Below, piece after piece: positions 52,301-61,730 of a stretch of 64,000 bases of DNA. The stretch is taken from positions 57,645,896 through 57,709,895 of the forward strand of contig NC_087068.1 of assembly GCF_963678635.1 (NCBI RefSeq). Direction: 5' to 3'. Both the position numbers and the translations under genes were made by a program. The DNA comes from Symsagittifera roscoffensis. Taxonomy: Eukaryota > Xenacoelomorpha > Acoela > Convolutidae. Each line of letters opens with the position of its first letter. Positions within the stretch are counted from its first letter, which is position 1. The notes beneath the pieces were generated by a model, which saw only the letters and a program-made list of their open reading frames with translations, had not been told where the DNA came from and ran no database searches.

Positions 52301-55300
52301 GCATAATCAGATACCACAAATATTCATCGGAATGGGTCGAGTGATATGTCAAATCAAAGACTTTTCAGATCAAAGGATTTGAAAAATGTCAAAAAATTAA
52401 GTCTCGAGAAAAGCGGGTTTGAAATTTTAGAGATTGAGTCTTATTTAGGGCGAGTAACGCGAGCGTGGAACGTTCGCTGTATAGAAATTGACTTTTTTTC
52501 AGACGTTTACCCTAACTTGATTTTACTATAAAGAAAACCAGTTTTGGATGTTTCAAGTTCGTATAGGCTCAAGTTAAAAGTTAAGCTCGATCTTGTATCT
52601 AATATCAAAAGAAAAATGTGGTTTATTTTTTTATTTCAATTTGATCCATATTTTTCAAAATAGGTTGCTCTTAGAAGAGATGTGAAGCATTCATTATTTT
52701 CGATATATGAAAAGATTCAAAGAAATGTTTTTTTTTATGTGAAAGTGCTTCCAAAATTTGGTGATTTTTCGCTATTTATTTCATTAACTCTTTTGCAACT
52801 TTCTAGTGGCTATATTCGTTTGTGTCTCTGCCCTTTTAGTTACCAGAGCAATGTTTTTCTTTAATTACAGTTAAATGCTTCACATTAAAATATTAAATGC
52901 TTCACATTTTCTTCTAAGAGCAACCTATTTTGAAAAATATGTATCAAAATAAATTAAAAAAATAAACCACACATTGGTGTTCCTAGTGATTTTGACTTTG
53001 TTCAGTTTGCAAAACTATCCTGAAACAAAATTTCAATTTGTATTTCTGTTTCCTTTTGGTTGAGGACCAGTTTAACTAAAACAAGCGTTCTTGCAATCGT
53101 AGTGTTATAAGTATTAGGGATTTAAATTATACGGAAAAAATGAATTTTCTAACACGTTTTGCTCAAATTGGGTTAGGATTAGACAAAAAAGATGAGAACG
53201 AAAATTGCTTAGAATTTCATCAGGATTAATATAGTGCAACTTTTTCTCCGAAATTCTCAACCAAAATTTTAACCCAAATATGGGTCATTTTGGCTTTTTA
53301 ATTAATCAAGAATTACACTGAAACTATTTTGTTAATTGATGAGAAATATATACCACAAGAAGCTTTTCATACAGCCCAACAAAGCTTCAGAAAAGTTAAA
53401 TCTCAAAAAATTAGCATAAATTGTTTAAAATTTGTTTATAAGCAAAGATTTTGGGTTTTATATAGTGAAAATCACATTTGACTATCAAGCAAAAATATTT
53501 TCTCTTATACAGGTTTTTGGAGATTTAACCCTTCCAGAACTTTTTTGAGCTGTGTAAGAAGCTTCTTGTGATATATATTTCTCATCAATTACCAAAGTAG
53601 TTTCAGCCTAATTCTTGATTCATTGATGAAAGCCAAAATTACCCATTTTTGGGGTAAAATTTTGGTTGAGATTTTCGGAGAAAAATTTGCATCATATTAA
53701 CTTTGATGAGATTCTAAGCAACTTTTGTTCTGTTCACTTTTTTTCTAATCTTGACCCAATTTGAGAAAAACGCGTTTGAAAATTCAAGTTTGGTTCGTTT
53801 TGTCACGATAACTTAAATCAGCACTGTAGTCATTTTCTTAGTGCAAAGATTTGGTCTAATGAAATCGCGTATCTTGTTATATTCGTTTTATTGATCGCAT
53901 TCTTTGCTGCCTGGTATCTTGACACGAATAGACCCTGGAAAAATAGTTCTGGCAAATGACTCTTGGGCCGATGGTCCGGTTGATCCCGTAGTCGCCGATG
54001 TTTTTGTTCCAATTATTGAAAAAAGGGGATGAAATTTTAGTCATCGGGAGCGTTTTAATTTCTTTGTTTTAAACACAAAGTGAGATACCACAAATAATCA
54101 TCTGAATGGCTCGAATGTCATAACGGAACCCTTTCAGTCTCGGTTCTGAGGAATTTAAAAAACTTTCGAGATACCGGTTGGAAATTTTGAGTTTTAGTCT
54201 TATTTTGAGTGAGGTTTTCATTTAAGTAGTGAAACATTTAAATCACTAGTGTTCTACATCTTCGTATGGTTCTCACATCACACCATGCCTAAAAACGATA
54301 CCAATTTGAATTAAAAAATATATATTTTGTGGTTTTTGAGAGTCGATGAACGTAGTTCTTATATACGTCGCGATGGTTTTTTTTGTTTTTTTTTCAGGCT
54401 CAAAATTACTCATTCACTGTTTGACTTTTGATTTATTTTTAAGTTGATTTCTTTTTAAATGAAGGCAAACTCCACTATCGAATAGCAAAGTGTAAAGGTT
54501 ACAAGAAACGTAATCGAATTCTTGTTTCTAAATTGAATTTTGATTTTCAGATTCAGCAGAACAAAAAAATTATTTATCGTTTCAGTTTCCTCAAGTTCGC
54601 TTAGTTGATTTGAAAAGTGTCAAGCATAATTTCTTCCAGAATTTCAAAGAGCTTTAAGGTCATATATTTTCCATACCAACAAGTCAGTTTCCTTCCGTTC
54701 ATTGAATCTTTTCAGCTGTCTGTTGGCTATGTTTTTTTAAAAGTTTTTGTTCCGACCATTGATTATGGGGAAGAACTTTGTATTCGGGTGTGTTTTAACT
54801 TTTTTTTCTGTTTTCCACGCTGAACCAGATACCACAAATAATCATTAGACTGGGCTGAGTGATATATCATATTAAAGCCCTTTCAGTCGTGATTCGAACG
54901 ACATTAAAAGATTTGAAAATTTTTTCCCAGTGTTGAGAAAAACAGGTTTCAAATTTTTGATTTCAGGCTTCGAGCGAATAAAGCAAGCGAGCAGACTTAC
55001 AACAGCTTAATTAGGATGAATTAAAATTTTAAGCCCTAAAAACTTAACTTTAACTTTCAAGTAAGGAAAGTCTTCGTTATTTGCGAAGGTTAAGGTCTTG
55101 ATGAGCGTTACAAGCATGACAATCTGAAGTCGTATTAGTTATACTTCTTGAACTTAACTCAAAGCCTCTCGTTGCAGAAACACCGATGCTATAAAAAGAA
55201 ATCTTCTGTATTTTTTGTCGTCTAGAGTCAGTTTTTTGCTGTTGTGTTTTGCGGAACTTAAAATGCATATACGTTGCGGAGGTCTTTTAAATAGACTGTT

Positions 55301-55722
55301 TGATGAGTAAGAGGTGTTGTTCTAGGCTGGCTGCTGTAAGACAACTGCTGGGTTTGAATGCGAATGACAAGTTTAGTGTCTCGCTGAAGAGAATGACCAA
55401 GGCCCTGTTCGACGTAGACATCCAGACAGGCGAGCATTGCTCCTACCAGGATGCCTGGGCTACGATGAAGATATTTCTGCTGTCACGGAACCCATCACAA
55501 ATACAACACAATGTAGTACTCCCTCCCGCTGAACCCAAGAAACGCCCATATGCGATGGTAGCGACAACCAACAACGACAACGAAAGAGATACCAATTTGG
55601 ATAGACACGTGCCCCTGTTGAAAAAAGTTAAACAGAACAACGAAGACCAAGACTTAAGTACCCAAAATTATGAGTTGAACAACCCGTATGATATGTATTT
55701 GGCCGATGAGTACTGGCTATGA
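42925..55722 (+). CDS. REXO4/ISG20-like DEDDh 3'-5' RNA exonuclease gene (three exons)
   Basis: Exons 42925-43344, 49335-49441 and 55326-55722 join in frame (924 bases, 307 residues plus stop) at GT-AG sites. The protein has a charged N-terminal part of about 70 residues, the exonuclease domain (72-225) and a Lys/Asn/Asp-rich tail of about 80 residues. All DEDDh residues are present: Asp76 and Glu78 (ALDCEMV), Asp158 (HTVHRDFDS), His213 and Asp218 (HCSYQDA). Relatives trim structured RNAs and act in nucleolar rRNA processing. The basic patch PRKRK near residue 27 could aid nuclear entry. The true start is uncertain: an in-frame open region lies upstream, and an earlier exon may sit left of the retrotransposons. 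The family is clear, but which paralogue (REXO4, ISG20 or ISG20L2) is not. Confidence 0.82.
43840..44140 (+). repeat. Dispersed repeat shared with 61420-61730 (copy a)
   Basis: Shared order of words: ATTTGAGCAGTAC, TTTTGTCGGACAATTTTG/TTTTGCCGAACAATTTTG, TTGATTTTC(t/a)GCT, ATTGG(t/c)TGTCGGCTTTA, then TTCCGA and a CCACTTAGAACTCT/CCACTTGGAACTCT segment. Non-coding, degenerate and in the same orientation. Confidence 0.6.
44312..44415 (+). repeat. tRNA-like segment with 26-bp tandem duplication
   Basis: Contains AGCGGTTGCCTTCGCACAAT (an anticodon-arm-like segment) and GGAATACGAGTCCCGG, like a tRNA T-arm. The 26-bp unit starting GCACAATAAGGCCTGG occurs exactly twice (44353-44378 and 44379-44404). 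The duplication and mismatched stems argue against a working tRNA. Confidence 0.45.
45290..46630. repeat. Degenerate tandem array, period about 162 bp
   Basis: The anchor GAGATATGACGTTTTT (or variants) recurs near 45492, 45665, 45825, 45986, 46157, 46320 and 46455, spaced about 135-173 bases. Each unit also carries a GGGTGCT(g/t)TCAGGGTACTCTCA-like block and TTGCCTCCAAATATGACTGCTCAAAT. Units differ by many substitutions, so the array is old. Non-coding, within intron 1. Confidence 0.75.
46955..47023 (+). repeat. tRNA-like SINE head with A and B boxes
   Basis: Box A TAGCTGAGAGG at 46962-46972 and box B GGTTCAAATCC at 47006-47016 fit the RNA polymerase III internal promoter, and the ends GTGTC/GACAC can pair. 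The T-stem does not pair well. More likely a SINE head or tRNA relic than a gene. Confidence 0.5.
47993..48007 (+). repeat. Hairpin of a dispersed repeat family
   Basis: CTTGCGATTAGCAAG pairs 5 bases around a 5-base loop and is followed by a TTATCAAA...TAGACTTTT segment. Related hairpins lie at 51932, 57005-57023 (CCCTTGCGATAAGCAAGGG), 60264-60286 and 60637-60657, four of the five followed by TTTAGACTTTT-like DNA. Confidence 0.6.
48099..48170 (+). repeat. tRNA-like segment, family 2
   Basis: A B-box-like AGTTCGAATCT at 48150-48160 follows AACCTGGAGGCAACGAATA. The segment and about 100 bases upstream (hairpin at 47993, TTGGTTCATAATGA) are homologous to 60636-60830. This is a dispersed family rather than a single tRNA. 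Confidence 0.5.
48705..49230. repeat. Degenerate tandem array, period about 174 bp
   Basis: ACCTCTCA(g/a)ATCTGA or variants lie near 48710, 48831, 49007 and 49180. Each unit is followed by a GGGTT(c/t)A(g/a)TT(g/c)A segment, AAGCTCC and TATGGCCCTCGGAAA. Four partial units; the first spacing is shortened. Lies just before exon 2. Confidence 0.65.
49335..49441 (+). CDS. Exonuclease gene, exon 2
   Basis: A 107-base exon between TTTGTGTAG| and |GTGAGT. It reads IRGVISGKYVVGHTVHRDF and continues to DINK, which supplies exonuclease box II with the catalytic Asp158. It starts in phase 0 and ends after two bases of a Lys codon, which the first base of exon 3 completes. An exon this short would not be found by length alone; the family match on both sides fixes it. 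Confidence 0.85.
49895..49961 (+). repeat. tRNA-like segment with A and B boxes
   Basis: Box A TGGCGGAGATG (49903-49913) and a perfect box B GGTTCGATTCC (49940-49950), 26 bases apart. Stems are incomplete, so a functional tRNA is unlikely. Confidence 0.45.
50405..50475 (+). repeat. tRNA-like segment with B box
   Basis: Box B GGTTCGAACCT at 50455-50465 with an A-box-like TAGAGTAGAGG upstream. The T-stem has mismatches. Taken as another SINE head or relic. Confidence 0.4.
50882..51055 (-). repeat. tRNA-derived SINE, copy 1
   Basis: On the minus strand the element starts CCGTGGCCAGTGGGTTAGGC (A-box region, Ser/Leu-tRNA-like) with box B CGTTCAAATCC. A body follows (AAGGTGGGACC, then CGAAATGGATGGCAG) and a hairpin tail (GGTCCTGCATTGAGCAGAACC). 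The second copy at 62801-62955 is homologous along its whole length. Confidence 0.7.
51641..51846 (+). repeat. 76-bp tandem repeat, about 2.7 copies
   Basis: TATACATGTGTTAGTACGAT recurs at 51652, 51728 and (with one change) 51804, each followed by TTTT(a/t)GTTCTAGAA(c/g)TGTTATT. The spacing is exactly 76 bases and similarity is high, so this is a fairly recent expansion. Confidence 0.8.
51932..51946 (+). repeat. CTTGCGATTAGCAAG-type hairpin (variant)
   Basis: CTTGAGATTAGCAAG, one change from the family hairpin at 47993-48007; the following TTACCAAATC is shared with 60281. Confidence 0.5.
52200..52460 (+). repeat. Dispersed CAGATACCACAAAT repeat, copy 1
   Basis: Words in order: GTTCCGACC, CGGGTGT, CAGATACCACAAATATTCAT, GAGTGATATGTCA, CTTTTCAG, GGTTTGAAATTTT, GCGAGTAACGCGAGCG. 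The same order is found at 53990-54220 and 54735-54985, and inverted at 62425-62670. Confidence 0.65.
52616..52974. repeat. Foldback element with arms of about 80 bp
   Basis: The left arm 52616-52695 (ATGTGGTTTATTTTTTTATT to AAGCATTCATT) is the near-complement of the right arm 52894-52974 (TAAATGCTTCACATTTTCTT to AATAAACCACACAT), around a loop of about 200 bases. Resembles a MITE or foldback transposon; no clear target duplication was found. Confidence 0.7.
53140..53788. repeat. Long inverted repeat with arms of about 285 bp
   Basis: Arms 53140-53425 and 53505-53788 are reverse complements with scattered mismatches. Examples are TTTTCTCCGAAATTCTCAAC against its complement near 53670, and TTAATTGATGAGAAATATAT against its complement near 53570. 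The loop is about 80 bases. No coding frame; a foldback or MITE-like element is likely. Confidence 0.72.
53990..54220 (+). repeat. Dispersed CAGATACCACAAAT repeat, copy 2
   Basis: GAGATACCACAAATAATCAT, then GAATGTCAT, CCCTTTCAGTC, and GGTTGGAAATTTTGAGTTTT; more degenerate than copies 1 and 3. Confidence 0.55.
54735..54985 (+). repeat. Dispersed CAGATACCACAAAT repeat, copy 3
   Basis: GTTCCGACCATTG, CGGGTGTGTTTTAAC, TTTTCCACGCTGAACCAGAT, CATATTAAAGCCCTTTCAGT and GAATAAAGCAAGCGAGC; closest to the inverted copy at 62425-62670. Confidence 0.65.
55326..55722 (+). CDS. Exonuclease gene, exon 3 (terminal)
   Basis: The acceptor GTTCTAG|G completes Lys176 and continues LAAVRQLLGLNANDKFSVSL, then IQTGEHCSYQDAWATMKIF with box III (His213, Asp218). 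The tail carries a basic patch (PPAEPKKRPYAMV and LLKKVKQNN) and an acidic/Asn/Tyr-rich end, with stop TGA at 55720-55722. No canonical AATAAA is seen close behind; AAATAATAA words follow at about 55727. The polyadenylation site is not assigned. Confidence 0.82.
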
Positions 55723-57004
55723 TTTATAAATAATAATGCCAACTAAATTTTACAAATTCACATCAACCTAGCTTTACATTTTACCATACTAGATATTCGA
55801 AGGTTGAGTATCGGGAACTGAACTGTTCCAGTGATGTCCAGTTAAAAAATTAAACCGTTTTTTAGACCATTAACCAGTTAATTTTTTTTTTAAGAAATCG
55901 GTTTAACCAATTGTGCTTTAAAATATTGATAAAACAAATTTTATAGTAATTGATGCAAGTTTCAAAAGTGTTCGGAAAGCAAATTTTGTAGATGGAGCAG
56001 GACTGAGTGAAGGTTTAGTGTGGCGCAAAAAAAACATTTCCTTGGCGTTACTTAGATTCAGAATGCAGTCTTGGAAAACTAATGCATGGTCCAGTAAATT
56101 GGTTAAAAAGACCTATATTTAACCCAATTGGTTTAAGCAATTGATTATTGGTTAAATTAGTTTAACAAACCAATTGTAAACAAATGGTTATATTGGACAT
56201 CACTGAACTATTCGGGACGCAGTGAGGCGGTCGCTAAAACGACAGTTAAATATATTTCGACATTCAGCTCAGAAATGAATAAACAAAATAATACAAAACT
56301 TCGAAAAAAAGTTTTTTTTTTCGGTTTTCTAGTTCATTACCGTTGCTACTTTTTCCCTGTAAGTAACTTTGTTCTAAGGGCTATCTAATTTTTCAAAACC
56401 CATGTTGGAAGGGTTCTGCTTGTTTGTGTCCAGGTTAAGGAACGTCGAAAATTTTACAGGCTGTAACCACAGGTCTGCGGGAGTAAAAGGTGAGGGATTT
56501 CTGGGGCAGTTAAAAATATGGCAACTAGTGTCGGGTGAAAATTTACAGTAAGGGAAAAGTGGGGAAATTTGGTCGTCTAAGCGACGAAGTCAGTGTTTGA
56601 AAACCAACTTTAACCAGATCCACCTCCACGTCAAGTTGGACAATCCTTTTTAAGTGCTTTTAAAGACGACACAGGCTCCCTTTTAACCGACCAAAACCCG
56701 CCACTATATCTTAACGACTCAAAGAAGTTTAAACTGTCGTTTTTAACCAACGCAATTCGCTCCTTAAACATAACCATACTAACTTCGTTAACAATTTCCT
56801 AGCAGAAACCCCTCTCTCAAAAGTCATTTGTATTCCGCTTCCAAACATCGCCTCCCCTGAAGAGTCCCTTCCCAGAACCACCAGCTGTAAGGACTAGCTC
56901 CTGGACTCCTTCACTTTGTCCTCGTTGCAAATCCTACTCCTCTCTTTTACAGATAATAAGCTTGTTTTTGAGTTTGTTAATGTTTAAAATATCCGTCCTG
57001 TTTA

Positions 57005-57023
57005 CCCTTGCGATAAGCAAGGG
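57005..57023 (+). repeat. Hairpin of the same dispersed family, longest stem
   Basis: CCCTTGCGATAAGCAAGGG has a 7-base stem and a 5-base loop, followed by TATTGCAATCGGGTTTTAGA and then CTTTTCCCGTAAATAACTT, which is nearly repeated after the hairpin at 60637. Confidence 0.6.
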
Positions 57024-58039
57024 TATTGCAATCGGGTTTTAGACTTTTCCCGTAAATAACTTCAGGCACAATGATCAAACGGTAAAAACTGCATGGTTGC
57101 TTAATGACGTTCAATTTCTTTTTTTCCTTGCGGTAACGACGCGGCCTTTAGTTGTGTTACATTGAGAGTTGGAAATGAATTTTTTAGGAGTCCAATTTTT
57201 TTGGTCTTTTTTGCACAGATCGGTGAACTTCAATTCTGTCGGTTTATTTTCCTTAAGTCTGTTTCTGGATTACTTTTCTTTGGAATTATAGGGGAAGGAT
57301 TGAGTTCATTTGATGAAACGGTGCAAATTTTTAAAAAGTGAAAAAATTAAACAAGTAAAATTTCAGTATTTTTTTTGAAATTGTGTTCCAAATTCTTTGT
57401 TTTTTTTTCTCAATTCAAGTAACAAAATTGTTTTAAAACATTTATTGCTTTTGATTGTACGATCGTCTGTACTTATAGCATTCCTTTGGGTGGAGATAAA
57501 TATAGAAAAACTCGAAAAAACTGAACAAACTAATGAGCTAATTTGTTTTTGAAAATTTACTATCATTAGATTCTAACCCTTTTTTTAAATTAAGGGATGT
57601 CAGTTGAAAATTAAAAACCAATCAAGCCTGAAGTATTTTTTTTGCAGCTTTATTCCGGTTAAAAAGTTTTTTTTCGGTTAATTTGTTTATCAAAAATCAC
57701 TGTGTCGTTGTTCACTTCACTTTAATAGTATATCAATTTTGAAATACCAGTTTAATTTGGGAGCAGCGTCCATATTTGAGACGAAATATGTCATGGGTTT
57801 GAGACGAAATATGTCATGAAACTAGCAAGTTCTTCAGCCAAGACTGGGAATCAGGACTTTTTCCCAATCTTGAGTGTTATGGGATACTTTTATAGGACAC
57901 TCGGGTGTTTTATAGGAGACTTTTTCCAATGCCAAGTGTTATAGGATTTTCTAATCTTGAGTTTTGGTGGGGAATTGGGATATTTTCGCACAATTGGTAA
58001 ATTCTTGAGACATTTTTGTTCAAGTTTTTCATGACAACA

Positions 58040-59320
58040 ATTTTTTTCGGCTTTTTAGTTTTTTCTTTTCCGGTTTTCGGCTTAATTGGTTTCGGCCTGC
58101 ATTATATCGGCTTAATTGGTTTCGTCCTATATATAAATATATCGGCCTAATGGCATCATATTGCGTCTTTCGACCAGCAAAAAATTGTGTGTGCGTGTGT
58201 GGTTTGAGGCTTAGGGATTTTTCATAAGTCTTGAATTTTTTCGAATTGTTTTTCGTCTTTTTTTAATTTTCGTTCTTTGGCTCAATAGTTTTTGGGCTGT
58301 ACTATATCGGCTTAGTCGCCTCATATTGTTTCATTTGATGAGCTAATAAAGCTCTGTGTTTGTGTGTGCTTTGAAGGTGAGGGAGACTTGTTCTTTTTTT
58401 ATAAGTTTTAGTCTTGATGATTTTTTTTCGGCTCAAAAGGTTTCTGCTAATGTATTTTCGGCTTTGTTACCGCTTGGTAAATTTTTTTTCCATGCTAATT
58501 TCACATTTTTTTATCTTTGAAATTTTTTCCGATTTAGTGGCTATCTTGTTTTGTTGGTTGTAATTCCAACTCGATTTATTACTATTTTTTTTTGCTTTTG
58601 TTGTAGTTTTTTTAGGCTTAATAGGTTTCGACGTAAATTATATTGGCTTAGTGGCCTCATGTTGAGCTCTTTGACGAGCAAAAAACTTCCTCGCGTTTTT
58701 GTGTTTTGAAATTTTTCTTTCGGATTTTTGTTTGTTTTTGTCCTTTTTTGGCTTAGTAGGTTTCGGCTTGATTTATATCACCTTAGTGGTTTCATATTGT
58801 GCGTTTTATGAGCAATTTTTTGTTGGCCTGTGTGTTTCAATTGAGAGAGGAAATTAAATTTTTTTGTACGTTTCAAATTTTGTTGAACTTTTTTTCGGAT
58901 TTTTGTTTTTTTTTTGCCCGATTTTTGGCTTAATAGGTTTCGGCCTATTTTGTTTTGCCTTACTGACCTCATTAAGCCGTTCGCCAAGCGAAAAAGTGTT
59001 TTTTGAATGTCTGTGTGTTTGTGCGTGTGTTGTTTTAGGGTGAGGGGGACTTAATAATTTTGAATTAATCTTAATTTTTTTCGGCTTTTTGAAATTTTTT
59101 TGGCTGAGTAAGTTTTGGCGTATAGTATATCGGACTATTGCCCTTTTATTCCGTCATTTTATGAGCGATTTTTTGTTTGTGTGGTAATTTGATGGTGAGG
59201 GGGTCTTAATAACTTTTTTATCATTCTTAATTTTTTTTAATTTTCCTGAGTTTTTGGCCTAATAAGTTACGGCCTGTATCATATATGCTTCAGGCCTGTC
59301 CTTATGCGTCTTTGAAACAG
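58040..59320 (+). repeat. Degenerate tandem array based on TTCGGCTTAATAGGTTTCGG
   Basis: About seven units start near 58070, 58280, 58615, 58748, 58925, 59100 and 59253. Each has GGCTTAATAGGTTTCGGC, then TATATCGGCTTAGTGGCCTC, CATATTG, a TGATGAGCAAAAA segment, TGTGTGTTTGTGTG-like DNA and, in several, GGTGAGGGGGACTTAATAA. Spacing varies from about 135 to 335 bases. Single related units occur at 61065-61215 and pieces near 44776, 48410 and 63530. Confidence 0.7.
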
Positions 59321-60263
59321 ATTTTGAACACATCGAGTGAAAAAATATATTAGAATTTTCAAGAGTCGCGTTTTTTTGAAAACTTCCACCACAAGCTATG
59401 CCAAAAACAAAGTTAACACCAAATATCTTAAATATTTTGGAACAGTTTTTGAGCGGATTAAATTCCTGCTTACACGCTAATAGCACGAAACATCTTGCGC
59501 GTTAATTGTCCCAAATTTGCAATATTCAAACCACGATATTTTTTCAAAAAAAGGTTATAGGTAACTTTTTTAATTTTAAAATAAGGACATCACTGGCTTT
59601 CAAATGGCAAAAAAAATTGTTATAAAATGGCTAATTTGGAGAAAAACTACGCCGAATACAAATATTCCGTTACTTTGTTTAAAAGTCAGAACAATTTTAA
59701 ATACTCAAATTTATACTAAATCATTCAAAGTCTTAAATTTTAAAAAGGCTAGCTTCTAACGACGTTCGCTTAGGCTAACAGGCTCTAATTTTCTAAAGGC
59801 GCCGCGTCGTAGGATGGCCGGATATCCGACAGAAAAATAAGAGCCGCTAAGTAGAAAAAAATGTTGATTTTTTTTTAAATTTAGCTGTTCTCATTTCTGT
59901 CTGCTAGCTGGCCATGCTGTCTGTTGTCTAGCACGTGCTGCGAAGCTCCACTTCTTTTCTGTTTCAAGAATTTGTATTGCATGAAAAGTGTGGTTAAGAT
60001 TTGTCCTTTTCACTACGTATGTTCGTCTTGCAACTCGTCTCATTTTGAATGTCTTGGTTTAAAAATTAAGCTACGTGGTGTATAACATTTACCGAACAGC
60101 TCACTCATTACTGTGAACCGGTTGCTCGATTCAACTTTAAACTGGTAAGTAGAAAAAACCTTGAGGCGCGGATCAAGGCATAGCTAAATATAAAATAAAT
60201 GATTGGAATGGAAGTTAATTGCCATGAATGTCAGATTTAGGATAGTTGAGTGAATTTTATGAT

Positions 60264-60286
60264 AACGCTTGCAATTAGCTAGCGTT
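60264..60286 (+). repeat. Hairpin of the same dispersed family, variant
   Basis: AACGCTTGCAATTAGCTAGC then GTT: the outer AACGCT/AGCGTT arms pair. Followed by ACCAAATCGGAATTTAGACT. Confidence 0.5.
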
Positions 60287-60636
60287 ACCAAATCGGAATT
60301 TAGACTTTTTAGTTTGACAACTTGTTTTGACAAAATTACTTCGAATCATTTGGCCAGCAGTTTTTGTGCATGTTTTTGAGGACAATTTGAGCATGTTTAT
60401 TTTATTTCACATCCTAACTGAAAACAATTAGTAGTTAATTTACAAGATATAGTGTATTTCAGTTTTTTTTATTTTTGTCGTTTGGAATTTTTTGCGTCCA
60501 TATGTGATTTCCGAGCGAAACTTACAAAATCTGCCTGATGTAACGTTTTTGAGAGTCGACGAACGTTTTGAAGAGTCTTATGACGATTATGACGAGGTCG
60601 TGATGATTTTTTGTTTTTTTTTCAAGGAAAGTCTTT

Positions 60637-60830
60637 ACCCCTGCAATAAGCAAGGGTATTGCAATTTTGTTTTAGACTTTTTTTTACCGTAAATAACTTT
60701 GTTACAGGACTTATTGACTCCTGGTGGTACCTTGGTTCATAATGAATTCAAATTTCTTACTGCCTGCTACTCTTAAGCCTAGAGGTAACGAGTACGCAAA
60801 AATCAAGGGTTTCAATCTTATCTGGACCAC
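60637..60830 (+). repeat. Dispersed family copy: hairpin plus tRNA-like segment
   Basis: Starts ACCCCTGCAATAAGCAAGGG, then TTTTAGAC, TTGGTTCATAATGAATTCAA and AAGCCTAGAGGTAACGAGTA, and ends with a weak B box (GGTTTCAATCT). The copy at 47993-48170 has the same order. It shows that hairpin and tRNA-like part form one repeat of about 190 bases. Confidence 0.6.
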
Positions 60831-61419
60831 TTTTTTCAAACAGTAAAAATTCCGGTACTAAAAAAATTCGGTCTATTATTTGTCTACTTATGTTTTATCG
60901 GCTTAGTTGCCAGATCTATGAATTGTTTACTTTTGCTGTAAACTGCTCATTATAATTGTTTTAAGTGTTTTAGCATTTTAGAAATCTAGCCGAATCGAAA
61001 TTTTTATATAGGTTGTAATTTTACCAACTTAGTTTGTTAAAATTTCTTTTTTTTCTTCAATTTTTTGTCTTTTCGGATTAATCGGTTTCGGCTTTTTCTA
61101 TTGACTTAGACGCCTCCTATTGCGTCGCTTGATGACCAAATTTTTTTTTTGTTTGCGTATTTGATCTGAGGGGAACGTTTTTTCTATTTAGTAAGATTTT
61201 TTTTCGGCGTGAAGGGTTTATACTGAGGTTTTTTCTGTTTTGTTACCGCTTGGTGTGTTTTGTTCCGTTGCTAGTTTTGCATACTATTGTCTGCTCTTGT
61301 TTTTTAACACTATTTTCATTCATTTTGATGGATCTAGTTGTTGTATAGTGATCAAAACAGCGATATTACGCTTTAACATCAATATTATGATCTTTCGGTT
61401 TTCGATAAGCTCTCGGTTT

Positions 61420-61730
61420 AGCTTGCGAATTGTGTATAACACCCTAATTTTAGTACATATACGGCTTACATTTTTATTATTTGAGCAGTACCGGTATTTT
61501 TTCCAACAGAATTTTGCCGAACAATTTTGGTTGATTTTCAGCTAATTGGCTGTCGGCTTTAATTCTTTTGGCTTATTCACCTAATTTTTTGTTGCCTACA
61601 AATTTCCGACATTGTTTTAAAAATCTTGAAGTCTTTGGCCCCAAGTTTAAGTTTTTGAATGCTCAAACTCATTGCCACTTGGAACTCTAAAAAGATTTTA
61701 ATCTATTTGAACATAAAAATTTGATTTTTC
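61420..61730 (+). repeat. Dispersed repeat shared with 43840-44140 (copy b)
   Basis: Second copy of the intron 1 repeat, downstream of the gene; it follows the same word order over about 300 bases. It links intron and intergenic DNA to one repeat family. Confidence 0.6.

Larger units (their letters stand above)
49442..55325 (+). other. Intron 2 of the exonuclease gene (5,884 bp), repeat-filled
   Basis: Contains tRNA-like segments (49895 and 50405), a reverse-oriented SINE (50882-51055), a TTTATTTAT-rich low-complexity stretch (51370-51610), a 76-bp tandem repeat (51641-51846), two foldback structures (52616-52974 and 53140-53788) and three copies of a dispersed repeat (52200-52460, 53990-54220, 54735-54985). 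No frame of note. Confidence 0.7.

Noticed and set aside
61240-61545. 101-codon plus-strand frame
   Set aside because: Phe/Ile-rich translation of T-rich DNA overlapping a dispersed repeat; no motif.
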